The notes beneath the pieces were generated by a model, which searched no databases, was not told the DNA's origin, and saw only the letters and a list, made by a program, of their open reading frames with translations. Shown here in pieces: positions 15,662 through 23,111 of a stretch of 28,156 bases of DNA. Position numbers and translations under genes: made by a program. Location of the stretch: positions 1 through 28,156 of the forward strand of contig JAGVII010000212.1 in the NCBI GenBank assembly GCA_020056155.1, read 5' to 3'. This DNA is from Afipia sp. (lineage in GTDB: Bacteria; Pseudomonadota; Alphaproteobacteria; Rhizobiales; Xanthobacteraceae). Every line of letters begins with the position of its first letter. Position 1 is the stretch's first letter.

Positions 15662-16766
15662 GTTATCCGTTCACGAGCCCGATCTCGGCGAAGAGGAAAT
15701 TCAGTCCGTACTGGAAGCGCTTCGGCGCGGGGAAATATCGGGATCGTTCGGCAAGGCGCTGCCGGAATTCGAGGAGCGGTTTGCCGCCTATGTTGGCTGC
15801 AAGCATGGAGTTGCCGTGACTAGCGGAACCACGGCGCTGCAACTCGCCGCAGTGGCTGCCGGAATTGGCCCGGGCGATGAAGTATTGATGAGTGCTTCGA
15901 CCAATATCGCGACGGCGCTCGCCGCCTATCACAATGGCGCGGTATCGGTTCCGGTCGATTCTGAATCCGTGACATGGAATCTCGACCCGGACCTGATCGA
16001 AGGACTGATTACGCCACGCACGAAGGCCATCATCCCGGTTCACCTCTTCGGCCATCCTTGCGAAATGGACAGGATCATGCCTATCGCTCGCAAGCACGGC
16101 CTGGTCGTAATCGAGGACTGTGCGGAATCGCATGGAGCGACCTGGCAGGGGCAGATGACCGGAAGCTTCGGCGATATGGCCTGCTTCAGCTTTTATGCCA
16201 ACAAGATCATTACCACCGGAGAGGGTGGGATGGTCGTTACCAACGATTCCAAGCTTGCCGAACGGTTGCGGCTCCTGCGCAACCTCGGTTTCGGAAAACC
16301 GAGATTTTACCATGAGGTGCCCGCGTACAATTTCCGGATGACCGGTATGCAGGCAGCACTTGGTCTGGCGCAACTTGCGAAGATTGATCGTTTCGTTGCC
16401 GAGAAACGGCGGATCGCCGCGACCTACAACGAGATGCTTGCAAATATTCCAGGAATTCAGACACCGGCACAGCTGCCAGGCGCTCTCAACGTCTACTGGA
16501 TGTACGCTGTCGTGATCAAGCCGGAGTTCGGCCGTACGCGCGATGAACTTGCCGCCATTCTGCTGGAGCGGGGCATCGAGACCAGAACCTTCTTCTGCCC
16601 CATGAATATGCAACCGTTCCTGCGTGCTCAGAAAGGCCACCGCGATATCGCGTGTCCGATTGCCGAGGGATTATGGACGGACGGCTTCTATTTGCCGTCC
16701 GCGAACCAGCTCAACCGCCCGACGATCGCCCGCGTATGCGAGGCCATCGCCGCGGCCCGACGCTGA
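15645..16766 (+). CDS. DegT/DnrJ/EryC1/StrS aminotransferase, GDP-perosamine synthase-like
   Basis: A 373-residue PLP-dependent sugar aminotransferase. GTTALQLAAVAAGIGPGDEV (61-80) binds the cofactor phosphate. VIEDCAESHGATW (155-167) carries the pyridine-nitrogen Asp158. FSFYANKIITTGEGGMVVTN (181-200) holds the Schiff-base Lys187. The F-Y/F-x-NK-x-ITTGEGGM wording, PVHLFGHPCEMD and YNFRMTGMQAALGLAQL are those I know from GDP-perosamine synthases (Per/RfbE), which transaminate GDP-4-keto-6-deoxymannose with glutamate. Another 4-keto sugar is possible. ATG 15645 lies inside the cupin 3' end. No GDP-mannose dehydratase gene is in the window, so the keto-sugar must come from elsewhere. A 17-bp gap separates it from the next GT gene. 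Confidence 0.9.
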   Translation: MSAPIKLSVHEPDLGEEEIQSVLEALRRGEISGSFGKALPEFEERFAAYVGCKHGVAVTSGTTALQLAAVAAGIGPGDEVLMSASTNIATALAAYHNGAVSVPVDSESVTWNLDPDLIEGLITPRTKAIIPVHLFGHPCEMDRIMPIARKHGLVVIEDCAESHGATWQGQMTGSFGDMACFSFYANKIITTGEGGMVVTNDSKLAERLRLLRNLGFGKPRFYHEVPAYNFRMTGMQAALGLAQLAKIDRFVAEKRRIAATYNEMLANIPGIQTPAQLPGALNVYWMYAVVIKPEFGRTRDELAAILLERGIETRTFFCPMNMQPFLRAQKGHRDIACPIAEGLWTDGFYLPSANQLNRPTIARVCEAIAAARR

Positions 16767-16783
16767 ACAGGGCGTTGAACTCG

Positions 16784-17974
16784 ATGCATGTTGCTGCAGT
16801 CGTCGCCGGGTTCGATCCGCAGTCTGGCGGCGGCCACACGTTTGAGCGCGAAATTCTGGAAGCCTTACAGAAGGCGGCAGCATCATCGGCACACCGGTTC
16901 ACCCTGCTGTGCCCGGAAGCGTCGGCCGCGGTCCTCGCAAGCGAGCTGTCCGGTAGTGTCTTGCGCGTGGCGGCGGTGCCGCGCCGAACCGGGCGCCTTG
17001 CCGCGATGGCTTTTCGCGAGATCGAGAGCGTGCGAGCGCATTGGCGCCGCCAGAGCGATATCGATCGGGTTGCCGTGGCCAACGGGATCGAGTTCGTCTG
17101 GTTCCTAAGCGCGCAGCCGGAGCGTACCGACATTCCCTTCATGACGGTGGTATGGGATCTTCAGCATCGCGCGACGCCGTGGTTTCCCGAAATGAGCGCG
17201 CAGGGATTGTGGGACGGGCGTGAATCCGCCCATCGCTGGTTCTTGCAGCGGGCCACCAAGATCATCACCGGCACCCAGGTCGGTCGCGACCAGCTTTCGC
17301 AGTTCTTTCAGATCCCGTCGGCAAACGTCTTAACGCTGCCGCATCCGACGCCGTCCTATGTGTTCCGCGAAAGCGAAGCGGTGCCTGCGGATACGATTGA
17401 GAAGCTTGGTCTTAAACAGCCGTATGTTCTGTATCCCGCGCAGTTTTGGCCGCACAAGAACCACGCCAATCTGCTGCTCGCGATCGCGGACCTGAAAAAG
17501 AAGGGGACGACGGTCTCAGTGGCGCTGGTTGGCTCCGACAAGGGCAACCGTCAATTCATTGCAGATATTGCGTTACGCGCGGGAATCTCGGATCAGGTAC
17601 ACTTCCTCGGCTTTGTCGATCGAAATGTTCTTGTCGCGCTGTATCGTCACGCGCTTGCGCTGACATATGTCTCGTGGTGCGGTCCGGAAAATCTTCCGCC
17701 GCTAGAGGCATTTGCTCTTGGTTGCCCTGTCATTGCGACGCGTATTCCCGGCGCAGACGAGCAACTGGGGGATGCCGCGTTGTTTTGCGAGCCAGGCGAT
17801 CCTGTAAGTATTTCCAATGCGATTGCGACGGTCGTTGCGGACGTTGCGCTTCGCAAGCGTTTGATCGATGCCGGTCGTGTCCGCGCAACTCGGTTTTCGC
17901 CGGACGACTATGTGGCAGGGGCTCTGAAGTTTCTCGACGAGTTTTCAGCCGTTCGTCGTTGCTGGCCTGATTAA
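16784..17974 (+). CDS. Glycosyltransferase family 4 (GT-B)
   Basis: A 396-residue GT-B enzyme. Its first strand (MHVAAVVAGFDPQSGGGHTF) includes the glycine-rich acceptor loop. The middle has VLYPAQFWPHKNHANLLLAI, the typical P-x-x-x-x-HKN-HxxLLxA stretch of GT4. The C-terminal domain has VHFLGFVDRNVLVALYRHA and the donor-binding E-x7-E region, GPENLPPLEAFALGCPVIAT, followed by GDAALFCEPGD. It should transfer a hexose or 6-deoxy sugar from an NDP donor. Given its position directly after the perosamine synthase-like gene, it could use GDP-perosamine, which is inference. ATG 16784 was chosen because homology starts there; the longer frame from 16652 overlaps the aminotransferase and looks non-coding. 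Confidence 0.88.
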   Translation: MHVAAVVAGFDPQSGGGHTFEREILEALQKAAASSAHRFTLLCPEASAAVLASELSGSVLRVAAVPRRTGRLAAMAFREIESVRAHWRRQSDIDRVAVANGIEFVWFLSAQPERTDIPFMTVVWDLQHRATPWFPEMSAQGLWDGRESAHRWFLQRATKIITGTQVGRDQLSQFFQIPSANVLTLPHPTPSYVFRESEAVPADTIEKLGLKQPYVLYPAQFWPHKNHANLLLAIADLKKKGTTVSVALVGSDKGNRQFIADIALRAGISDQVHFLGFVDRNVLVALYRHALALTYVSWCGPENLPPLEAFALGCPVIATRIPGADEQLGDAALFCEPGDPVSISNAIATVVADVALRKRLIDAGRVRATRFSPDDYVAGALKFLDEFSAVRRCWPD

Positions 17975-17991
17975 GGGCGAGAGAGCCTTTC

Positions 17992-18834
17992 ATGCGCATT
18001 TCTGTCGTCACGCCATCCTTCAACATGGCGCCCTACCTGGAGGACACGATCGCCTCGGTAATCGGCAATCTTCGGTCGGGCGACGAGTATTTCGTCATCG
18101 ATGGCGGCTCGACCGACGGCAGCGTGGATATCATTCGCCGCCATGCGAAGAACCTTACGGGCTGGGTTAGTGAAGCGGACACCGGCTATGCGGATGCGCT
18201 CGCCAAGGGCTTTGATCGTGCGACCGGTGATATCCTGTGCTGGATCAATGCGGGCGACCTGTATCTGGCTGACGCATTCGATGCCGCGCGGGAGAGGATC
18301 GCCGGTGATCTCGACATGATCTTCGGCGATGATTTTTACATCGGCGAAGACAATCGGATACTGGCCTTCAGCCGCGGATGGGTGCCCGACTTACGCGCGG
18401 CAATGCTTTATGGTGGCTGGACGCCGCTACAGGATGCCTGCTTCTGGCGCCGTAGCCTCTATCAAAGCATCGGCGGAATCGACCGTTCGCTGCGCTATGC
18501 TGCGGACTATGATCTGTTCTTGCGGATGGCGCTGGCTGGCCGCACGGGCTATGTGCCGGTTAGCTTCAGCGCGTTCCGGCGGCATGCGGGGCAGAAGTCG
18601 CTCTCCGGCTCGGCGGCCTACGAGGACGAGCGTAGGCTAGTCCGAGCTCGGGAAATCGCGGCATATCGGGCTGCACCGGTGCTCAAGGTGTTTTATCGCG
18701 GGATCAACCGGGTCGCCATGAGTGCCCGCTCCCGGCTTGCCCCGCTGATATGGCGCCGTTTGGACCTCATAGGTCGCCCTGTTATCGGAATGCCATCCGC
18801 GGTCTATTGGCCAGCCGCATCAAACTCACTCTAA
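17992..18834 (+). CDS. Glycosyltransferase family 2
   Basis: A 280-residue GT-A enzyme beginning RISVVTPSFNMAPYLEDTI, a standard GT2 nucleotide-binding strand. VIDGGSTDGSVDIIRRH (35-51) is the family's D-G-x-S-x-D-x-[ST] motif, and WVSEADTGYADALAKGF (58-74) the second. ILCWINAGDLYLADAF (81-96) holds the position usually occupied by DxD; the wording is NAGD here, which is common in this WcaA-like subgroup. DACFWRRSLYQSIGGID follows (around 148-164). It adds one sugar of the repeat; donor unknown. GAGAG just upstream of ATG 17992 is a modest ribosome site. Its neighbours are a GT4 and a DUF268 gene, 17 and 16 bp away. Confidence 0.87.
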   Translation: MRISVVTPSFNMAPYLEDTIASVIGNLRSGDEYFVIDGGSTDGSVDIIRRHAKNLTGWVSEADTGYADALAKGFDRATGDILCWINAGDLYLADAFDAARERIAGDLDMIFGDDFYIGEDNRILAFSRGWVPDLRAAMLYGGWTPLQDACFWRRSLYQSIGGIDRSLRYAADYDLFLRMALAGRTGYVPVSFSAFRRHAGQKSLSGSAAYEDERRLVRAREIAAYRAAPVLKVFYRGINRVAMSARSRLAPLIWRRLDLIGRPVIGMPSAVYWPAASNSL

Positions 18835-18850
18835 CATTGATCGACCTGTA

Positions 18851-19591
18851 ATGATGGAGTTTGCAAAACGGTGGGTCGGCGCGGTTGTGGACTGGCGTCG
18901 CCTCGTCTCGTTACGGTTTTTGCCGCACTATTTCTCCGATTGGCTCGCGTTTCGCAGGCGGGCTGGGACATGGTCGGTCGCTGTTGCCGATAGTTATCCC
19001 TGTCTTGCTGATCGGTTGCCGACAACGCCATTCGACCCTCATTACTTCTATCAAGGAAACTGGCTCGCCCGGCGGCTAGCGGACTTTAAGCCTGCGCAGC
19101 ACGTCGATATCGGATCGAGCGTCCTGACGATGGGCGTACTTTCGGCTCACGTCCCGACTATCTTTGTCGACTATCGGCCTCTCACTGTCCACCAGAGCGG
19201 GTTGAATTGCGTGGCAGCCGACATCAACCAGCTTCCGTTTGCCGACCGGTCAGTGGCAAGTTTGTCGTGCCTTCATGTTATCGAGCACATTGGACTTGGC
19301 CGTTATGGCGACCCGCTGAACGTCGATGGAGCGCAACTTGCTGCGCGTGAACTACAACGGACTGTAGCCGATGGCGGAAAGCTCTATCTTTCCACCCCGA
19401 TCGGTCGAGAGCGCGTATGCTTTAACGCTCACCGTGTTTTTGCGCCCGAGACGATTCTGTCCTGGTTTGGTCAGTTACATCTGATGAATTTCTCCTACGT
19501 GTCTGATGATGGCACGTTCCATGAGAATGTTTCGCCGACGCACGTTCCGCAGCTCGACTATGGCTGCGGCTTTTTCGAATTCCGGCGATAG
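18851..19591 (+). CDS. DUF268-type methyltransferase-fold protein
   Basis: This 246-residue protein resembles PF03269 (DUF268), an uncharacterised family with a methyltransferase-like fold. I base this on HVDIGSSVLTMGVLS (84-98), a reduced SAM loop; IFVDYRPLTV (104-113), with an acidic residue at the ribose position; LPFADRSVASLSCLHVIEH (128-146); and the very characteristic IGLGRYGDPLNVDGAQLA sequence (147-164). The C-terminal part holds ERVCFNAHRVFAPETILSWF (187-206). Such genes recur in polysaccharide loci, but the reaction is unknown. ATG 18851 and ATG 18854 are both possible. It lies just before the Wzx-like flippase gene, 3 bp from its ATG. Confidence 0.8.
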   Translation: MMEFAKRWVGAVVDWRRLVSLRFLPHYFSDWLAFRRRAGTWSVAVADSYPCLADRLPTTPFDPHYFYQGNWLARRLADFKPAQHVDIGSSVLTMGVLSAHVPTIFVDYRPLTVHQSGLNCVAADINQLPFADRSVASLSCLHVIEHIGLGRYGDPLNVDGAQLAARELQRTVADGGKLYLSTPIGRERVCFNAHRVFAPETILSWFGQLHLMNFSYVSDDGTFHENVSPTHVPQLDYGCGFFEFRR

Positions 19592-19594
19592 ACG

Positions 19595-20893
19595 ATGAAG
19601 GGTTACGCACGGGAAATCGTCTGGGTCGGGATTGCACAGGCTGCGACATTTGGCGGCGGCCTTGCAACCGTAAAAGCGGCAGCCGTCGTGCTTGGTCCTA
19701 CGGAATATGGAAAGCTTTCGGTTGCATTGGCAATCGTCGGAATAGCTCAAGTTTGCTTGTATGGCGCAATTTCGCAAACCGCAACGCGCTTCCTTGCATT
19801 TGCAAGCGCGTCTGGCTTGCTCAACGACTATAAAATCTCCCTTGGCATGCTTGCTCTTCTTGCGGCCGCCGTCATCGGTTTATTTTTGGTTATGGCTTCG
19901 GTCTCCGGACTCAGCGCTTGGATACCCCTATCTGCAGCCATCTTGTGTGCCTACACGATTATCAACGGTACTCAGGCCATATTGATAGCGGTTTGCAACG
20001 CGGCGCGGAAAAGACAGCTGGTTGCGGTTGTGCAGATGGCCGAAGCAATAATTCGGCCATTCCTGATATTTGCGATTGCTTATCTGGCGATCCGAACGGC
20101 TGAGAATGTATTCCTCGCCTACCTTCTTTCCACTGCGCTCCTAGTTGCTGCCATTGTTGTTGCGTGGACGTCGAAAAATAAGTTCAGTCTGGAAGCCGTT
20201 TCTTTGGAACGTCAAAATGCCGATTCAATAAGGGGCGGGCGCCTGACATGGAATATGATGATGTTTTCCGCACCCTTTGTTGTCTTCGGTGTACTGGGGG
20301 CGCTTGGAAGCCACGGCGAGCGGCTGCTGTTGGCGAAATGGGCAACTTGGGCAGAGGTTGGGAGTTATGCCTTGATGGCGCAGTTGGCCATGGCTCCTAA
20401 CGTCCTGTTCACGAGTATCGTCAACCAGTTTTATTTTCCGCTGGTCTTTCAGTTCGACCCCAGCGGAACTCGCAAAGTTGGACGCAGTTTTCGACTTTAT
20501 CTCCTGACAAGCATTTTAGGAGTAGTTGGCATTACGATCGCCGTCGCCTTCGCAGGGCCTTCTCTCATCCAGCTATTTTCTACGACTGCATTCCTCGGCC
20601 AGGAGCATCTGCTCTGGTTTTTGGGTTTGTCCGCAGGACTTTTTTGTATAGGCCAGCAATTGGTGTTGCCCGGCTTGCGCCTGAACAGACCGGCAATTTA
20701 TATGCCCGCGAAGCTTGCTCATTCGTTGGTGCTTTTGGGGCTATCCGCTGTCCTCGTTCCCAAATGGGGTATCAACGGCATGGGCCTAGCGTCCCTCTTG
20801 TCTTCCACCGCCTATCTGTCGGCCACGATCCTCGCAAACGTCTGGCTGAAGCGCAGCTTAAAATTTGGCAAATTGGGGGAAGTTCAGTCGTGA
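19595..20893 (+). CDS. Wzx-type O-antigen/polysaccharide flippase
   Basis: A 432-residue integral membrane protein with about 12-14 predicted hydrophobic helices. The beginning (EIVWVGIAQAATFGGGLATVKAA, then LGPTEYGKLSVALAIVGIAQ) is the usual Polysacc_synt/MATE-type start, with the conserved L-x-P-x-[ED]-[YF]-G motif. SPAFQ-type features are absent, but repeated PxxYG-like and GERLLLAKW elements are visible. It should flip undecaprenyl-diphosphate-linked repeat units to the periplasm. The stop overlaps the next gene's GTG (GTGA). Its composition is noticeably more AT-rich than the flanking genes, as is common for wzx. A PglK-like ABC flippase also occurs in the locus, so two glycans or two steps may exist. 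Confidence 0.83.
   Translation: MKGYAREIVWVGIAQAATFGGGLATVKAAAVVLGPTEYGKLSVALAIVGIAQVCLYGAISQTATRFLAFASASGLLNDYKISLGMLALLAAAVIGLFLVMASVSGLSAWIPLSAAILCAYTIINGTQAILIAVCNAARKRQLVAVVQMAEAIIRPFLIFAIAYLAIRTAENVFLAYLLSTALLVAAIVVAWTSKNKFSLEAVSLERQNADSIRGGRLTWNMMMFSAPFVVFGVLGALGSHGERLLLAKWATWAEVGSYALMAQLAMAPNVLFTSIVNQFYFPLVFQFDPSGTRKVGRSFRLYLLTSILGVVGITIAVAFAGPSLIQLFSTTAFLGQEHLLWFLGLSAGLFCIGQQLVLPGLRLNRPAIYMPAKLAHSLVLLGLSAVLVPKWGINGMGLASLLSSTAYLSATILANVWLKRSLKFGKLGEVQS
20875..20892 (+). promoter_or_regulatory. Shine-Dalgarno for the GTG start of the polymerase-like gene
   Basis: GGGGGAAG at 20875-20882 lies 7 nt before GTG 20890 and inside the wzx 3' end. It supports the GTG start, which overlaps the wzx stop (GTGA 20890-20893), and argues against the longer frame starting at 20644. 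Confidence 0.6.
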
Positions 20894-22344
20894 CCTCGAT
20901 AGGTAACCTGTTGGTTTGGACGATTTATGGCCTAGTTTGCGCGTTTGGAATTTGGGGGATAGTCCAGTACCCCGGAGATAGATTGATTTTTTGCTTTTTC
21001 AGTTTGGTCATCCTCGCCATTGCTTATCTTGCCGTTCAAAATTCGACGCAGTACGCGCACTTCTTTCTCGGTATTGCTTGGTTCCTGGGTTTTTGGGTGA
21101 AGTACCTGTTTCACCAGGCGACGGGTGCACCATACCATGAACTTCATGGCTCGTTTGATGGTTCAAACGCAAGTTGGGATGTTGTCCTTCTCGTGGTCGG
21201 TATCGGCGGTGCAGGTTATCTTGTCGGCAGGCTTGTCGCATCTCCAATCGTCAACCCGCTTACGGCTCGTCTGCTCAAGCGGGAGATTGTTATTCCTTTG
21301 TGGTGGGCGTCACATCGCAACATGATTTGGCTGATTTCAGGGTTGTTGACCGTTTCTATCGTGGTGGCCAATCAGGGATTCGGGATCTTGGTCAGAGGAT
21401 ATGTCGCACATATTGTTCTGCCCTGGCCCTTGGGAGGTCTGTTTGCTTGGATGACAGACATCGGGCTCGCGCTTCTCCTCTCTCTTTTGTTGGCGTGGGA
21501 TCGGCAATCGGGCTGTGGAGTTTTTCGAGGATTTTTTGCGCTGTGTATCGAAGGAGCGCTAATTTCGGTTTCTACCCTCAGCCGAGGCGTGTATTTCTTT
21601 CACACTTTGCCGCCGCTTTTGACGGAAGGCCCTCGCACATGCAGGCGCGGTGGGCTTGGCCCTCTCGTCATTTTGTTTGGGATTTGGCTTGTGGTCGGAA
21701 TTGCAGTTCCATCCACCATCACATTTCTCCGCCTTTTTGGCCAGAATGTCGTTCCCACAACCCAGGCGGAATTAACAGCCAGCCAGTCGGCCAATATCAA
21801 CCGTCCATACAGCGACCTGTTTGGCGGGCTCTGGGATCAATTCACTACGGTGACGCAACTCGTGTTAATCGACCGCTGGACAGGCCTTGAAGGTGTGATG
21901 GCGACCGTCGCTTACCCAAATAAAGGCAACGCCCTGCTCCTGGAAGCGGCCATCCAGCGGCGCAGCTATGGGACGGTGGACGTCTACACAAAGAAAATCA
22001 GCGGTTCGACCTTCACCGAGGAAAATGCCAAGAAATATCACTTTGCGACGCTCGCGGGCCCGATCGCATTTCTATATTTTTCGGGCTCATTGATCGTCGT
22101 GTTCCTTGGTATGGCACTGATCTCGGTTTTGATATCAGCGATTGAGGTCCTTTGGCTGTGGCTTGTGCGAGATCGTCTTCTTGTCGCAATGAGCGGCCTC
22201 TATCTGGCACTTATCGTGCTACAACTTAGCGGAGGGCTGATTCAGTCAGCCGCGGGCGTTTTTGCTGTCACTGGCGCTCTCGGCGGCATTTGGCTGATAG
22301 GTTCGCTTCAGCAGCGCTATTGGTCTATGTCGAAGATTGCTTAG
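20890..22344 (+). CDS. Candidate Wzy-type polysaccharide polymerase (multi-membrane protein)
   Basis: A 484-residue membrane protein with about ten or more hydrophobic segments and one long hydrophilic stretch at 282-388, the shape expected of a Wzy polymerase with its large periplasmic loop. VSTLSRGVYFF (227-237) and a WTGLEGVMATVAYPNKGN segment (330-347) are the most recognisable parts. No sequence motif proves polymerase activity; the family is too divergent. Starting at GTG 20890 by GTGA overlap with the Wzx-type flippase, it fits the usual wzx-wzy pairing. An O-antigen ligase or an unrelated transporter are alternatives. The stretch is more AT-rich than most of the locus. Confidence 0.66.
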   Translation: MTSIGNLLVWTIYGLVCAFGIWGIVQYPGDRLIFCFFSLVILAIAYLAVQNSTQYAHFFLGIAWFLGFWVKYLFHQATGAPYHELHGSFDGSNASWDVVLLVVGIGGAGYLVGRLVASPIVNPLTARLLKREIVIPLWWASHRNMIWLISGLLTVSIVVANQGFGILVRGYVAHIVLPWPLGGLFAWMTDIGLALLLSLLLAWDRQSGCGVFRGFFALCIEGALISVSTLSRGVYFFHTLPPLLTEGPRTCRRGGLGPLVILFGIWLVVGIAVPSTITFLRLFGQNVVPTTQAELTASQSANINRPYSDLFGGLWDQFTTVTQLVLIDRWTGLEGVMATVAYPNKGNALLLEAAIQRRSYGTVDVYTKKISGSTFTEENAKKYHFATLAGPIAFLYFSGSLIVVFLGMALISVLISAIEVLWLWLVRDRLLVAMSGLYLALIVLQLSGGLIQSAAGVFAVTGALGGIWLIGSLQQRYWSMSKIA

Positions 22345-22358
22345 TCCTGGAAATCAAG

Positions 22359-23111
22359 GTGCTCAAGATCGTAAAGCGTGTGCTAGCCACTAGCGATCTT
22401 TTTGCGTTCAACTTGCGCAACCGCGACAAGTGGATCGCCAAGCAGGCAGCAACTTTGCCTGCCGGATCCAAAGTTCTCGACGTCGGCGCGGGGTCGGCGC
22501 CGTATCGAGCGCTATTTGCCCATTGCTATTATAAGACGCAGGATTTTTCACAGTTGAGGGACGATCAACTGCGATATGGCGGCTATGCGCCCATTGATTT
22601 CATTTCCGACGCGCGATGTATTCCTGTTCCCGACGGAAGCTTTGACGCCGTCGTGTGCACGGAGGTTCTAGAACATGTACCTGAGCCGATTGCTGTTGTT
22701 CGCGAGTTCGGGCGGATCGTCGGGCCGGGCGGCCGTCTGATCCTTACCGCGCCGCTAGGCTCCGGCATTCATCAGGAGCCGTATCATTTCTATGGCGGCT
22801 ACACGCCGTTCTGGTACGAGCAATTTTTGAGCGACGCCGGCTTCGAGGCAATCGTCGTTGTGCCAAATGAAGGGACGTTTCGCCATACCGCGCAGGAGAC
22901 GATTCGCTTCGTGCGCATGTCAATCCCCTTCCGATTCGATGCACCATGGTATATTTCGCTGGCATGGCTGCCGTTGTGGCTGCCGCTTGCACCCATCCTC
23001 GCAGTTGCCGTTCCCCTGGCTGCAAAGTTTCTCGATCGCTTCGACATGGAGCGTCGCCATACGGTGGGCTACCATGTCACCGCTACGCGCAAGGACGGCG
23101 ACCGCCGATGA
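22359..23111 (+). CDS. Class I SAM-dependent methyltransferase with C-terminal hydrophobic segment
   Basis: A 250-residue protein with KVLDVGAGSAPYRALF (38-53), motif I; DFISDARCIPVPDGSFDAVVCTEVLEHV (80-107), containing motifs II and III; and GPGGRLILTAPLG (122-134), typical of the methyltransferase-11 fold. A hydrophobic stretch near 198-222 (ISLAWLPLWLPLAPILAVAV) suggests that it leans on the membrane, close to lipid-linked intermediates. GTG 22359 has GGAA about 6 nt ahead; no ATG lies near the start, and the TTG at 22290 would overlap the previous gene. The stop overlaps the next start (ATGA at 23108-23111). Substrate unknown. Confidence 0.8.
   Translation: MLKIVKRVLATSDLFAFNLRNRDKWIAKQAATLPAGSKVLDVGAGSAPYRALFAHCYYKTQDFSQLRDDQLRYGGYAPIDFISDARCIPVPDGSFDAVVCTEVLEHVPEPIAVVREFGRIVGPGGRLILTAPLGSGIHQEPYHFYGGYTPFWYEQFLSDAGFEAIVVVPNEGTFRHTAQETIRFVRMSIPFRFDAPWYISLAWLPLWLPLAPILAVAVPLAAKFLDRFDMERRHTVGYHVTATRKDGDRR

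Noticed and set aside
16652-16783. Upstream extension of the GT4 gene
   Set aside because: It overlaps the 3' end of the aminotransferase gene and is Arg/Pro-rich without homology; the glycosyltransferase fold begins at ATG 16784.
20644-20889. Upstream extension of the polymerase-like gene to 20644
   Set aside because: It would lie entirely inside wzx in another frame. Its translation is not membrane-like, and a good ribosome site with GTG start is at 20875-20892.
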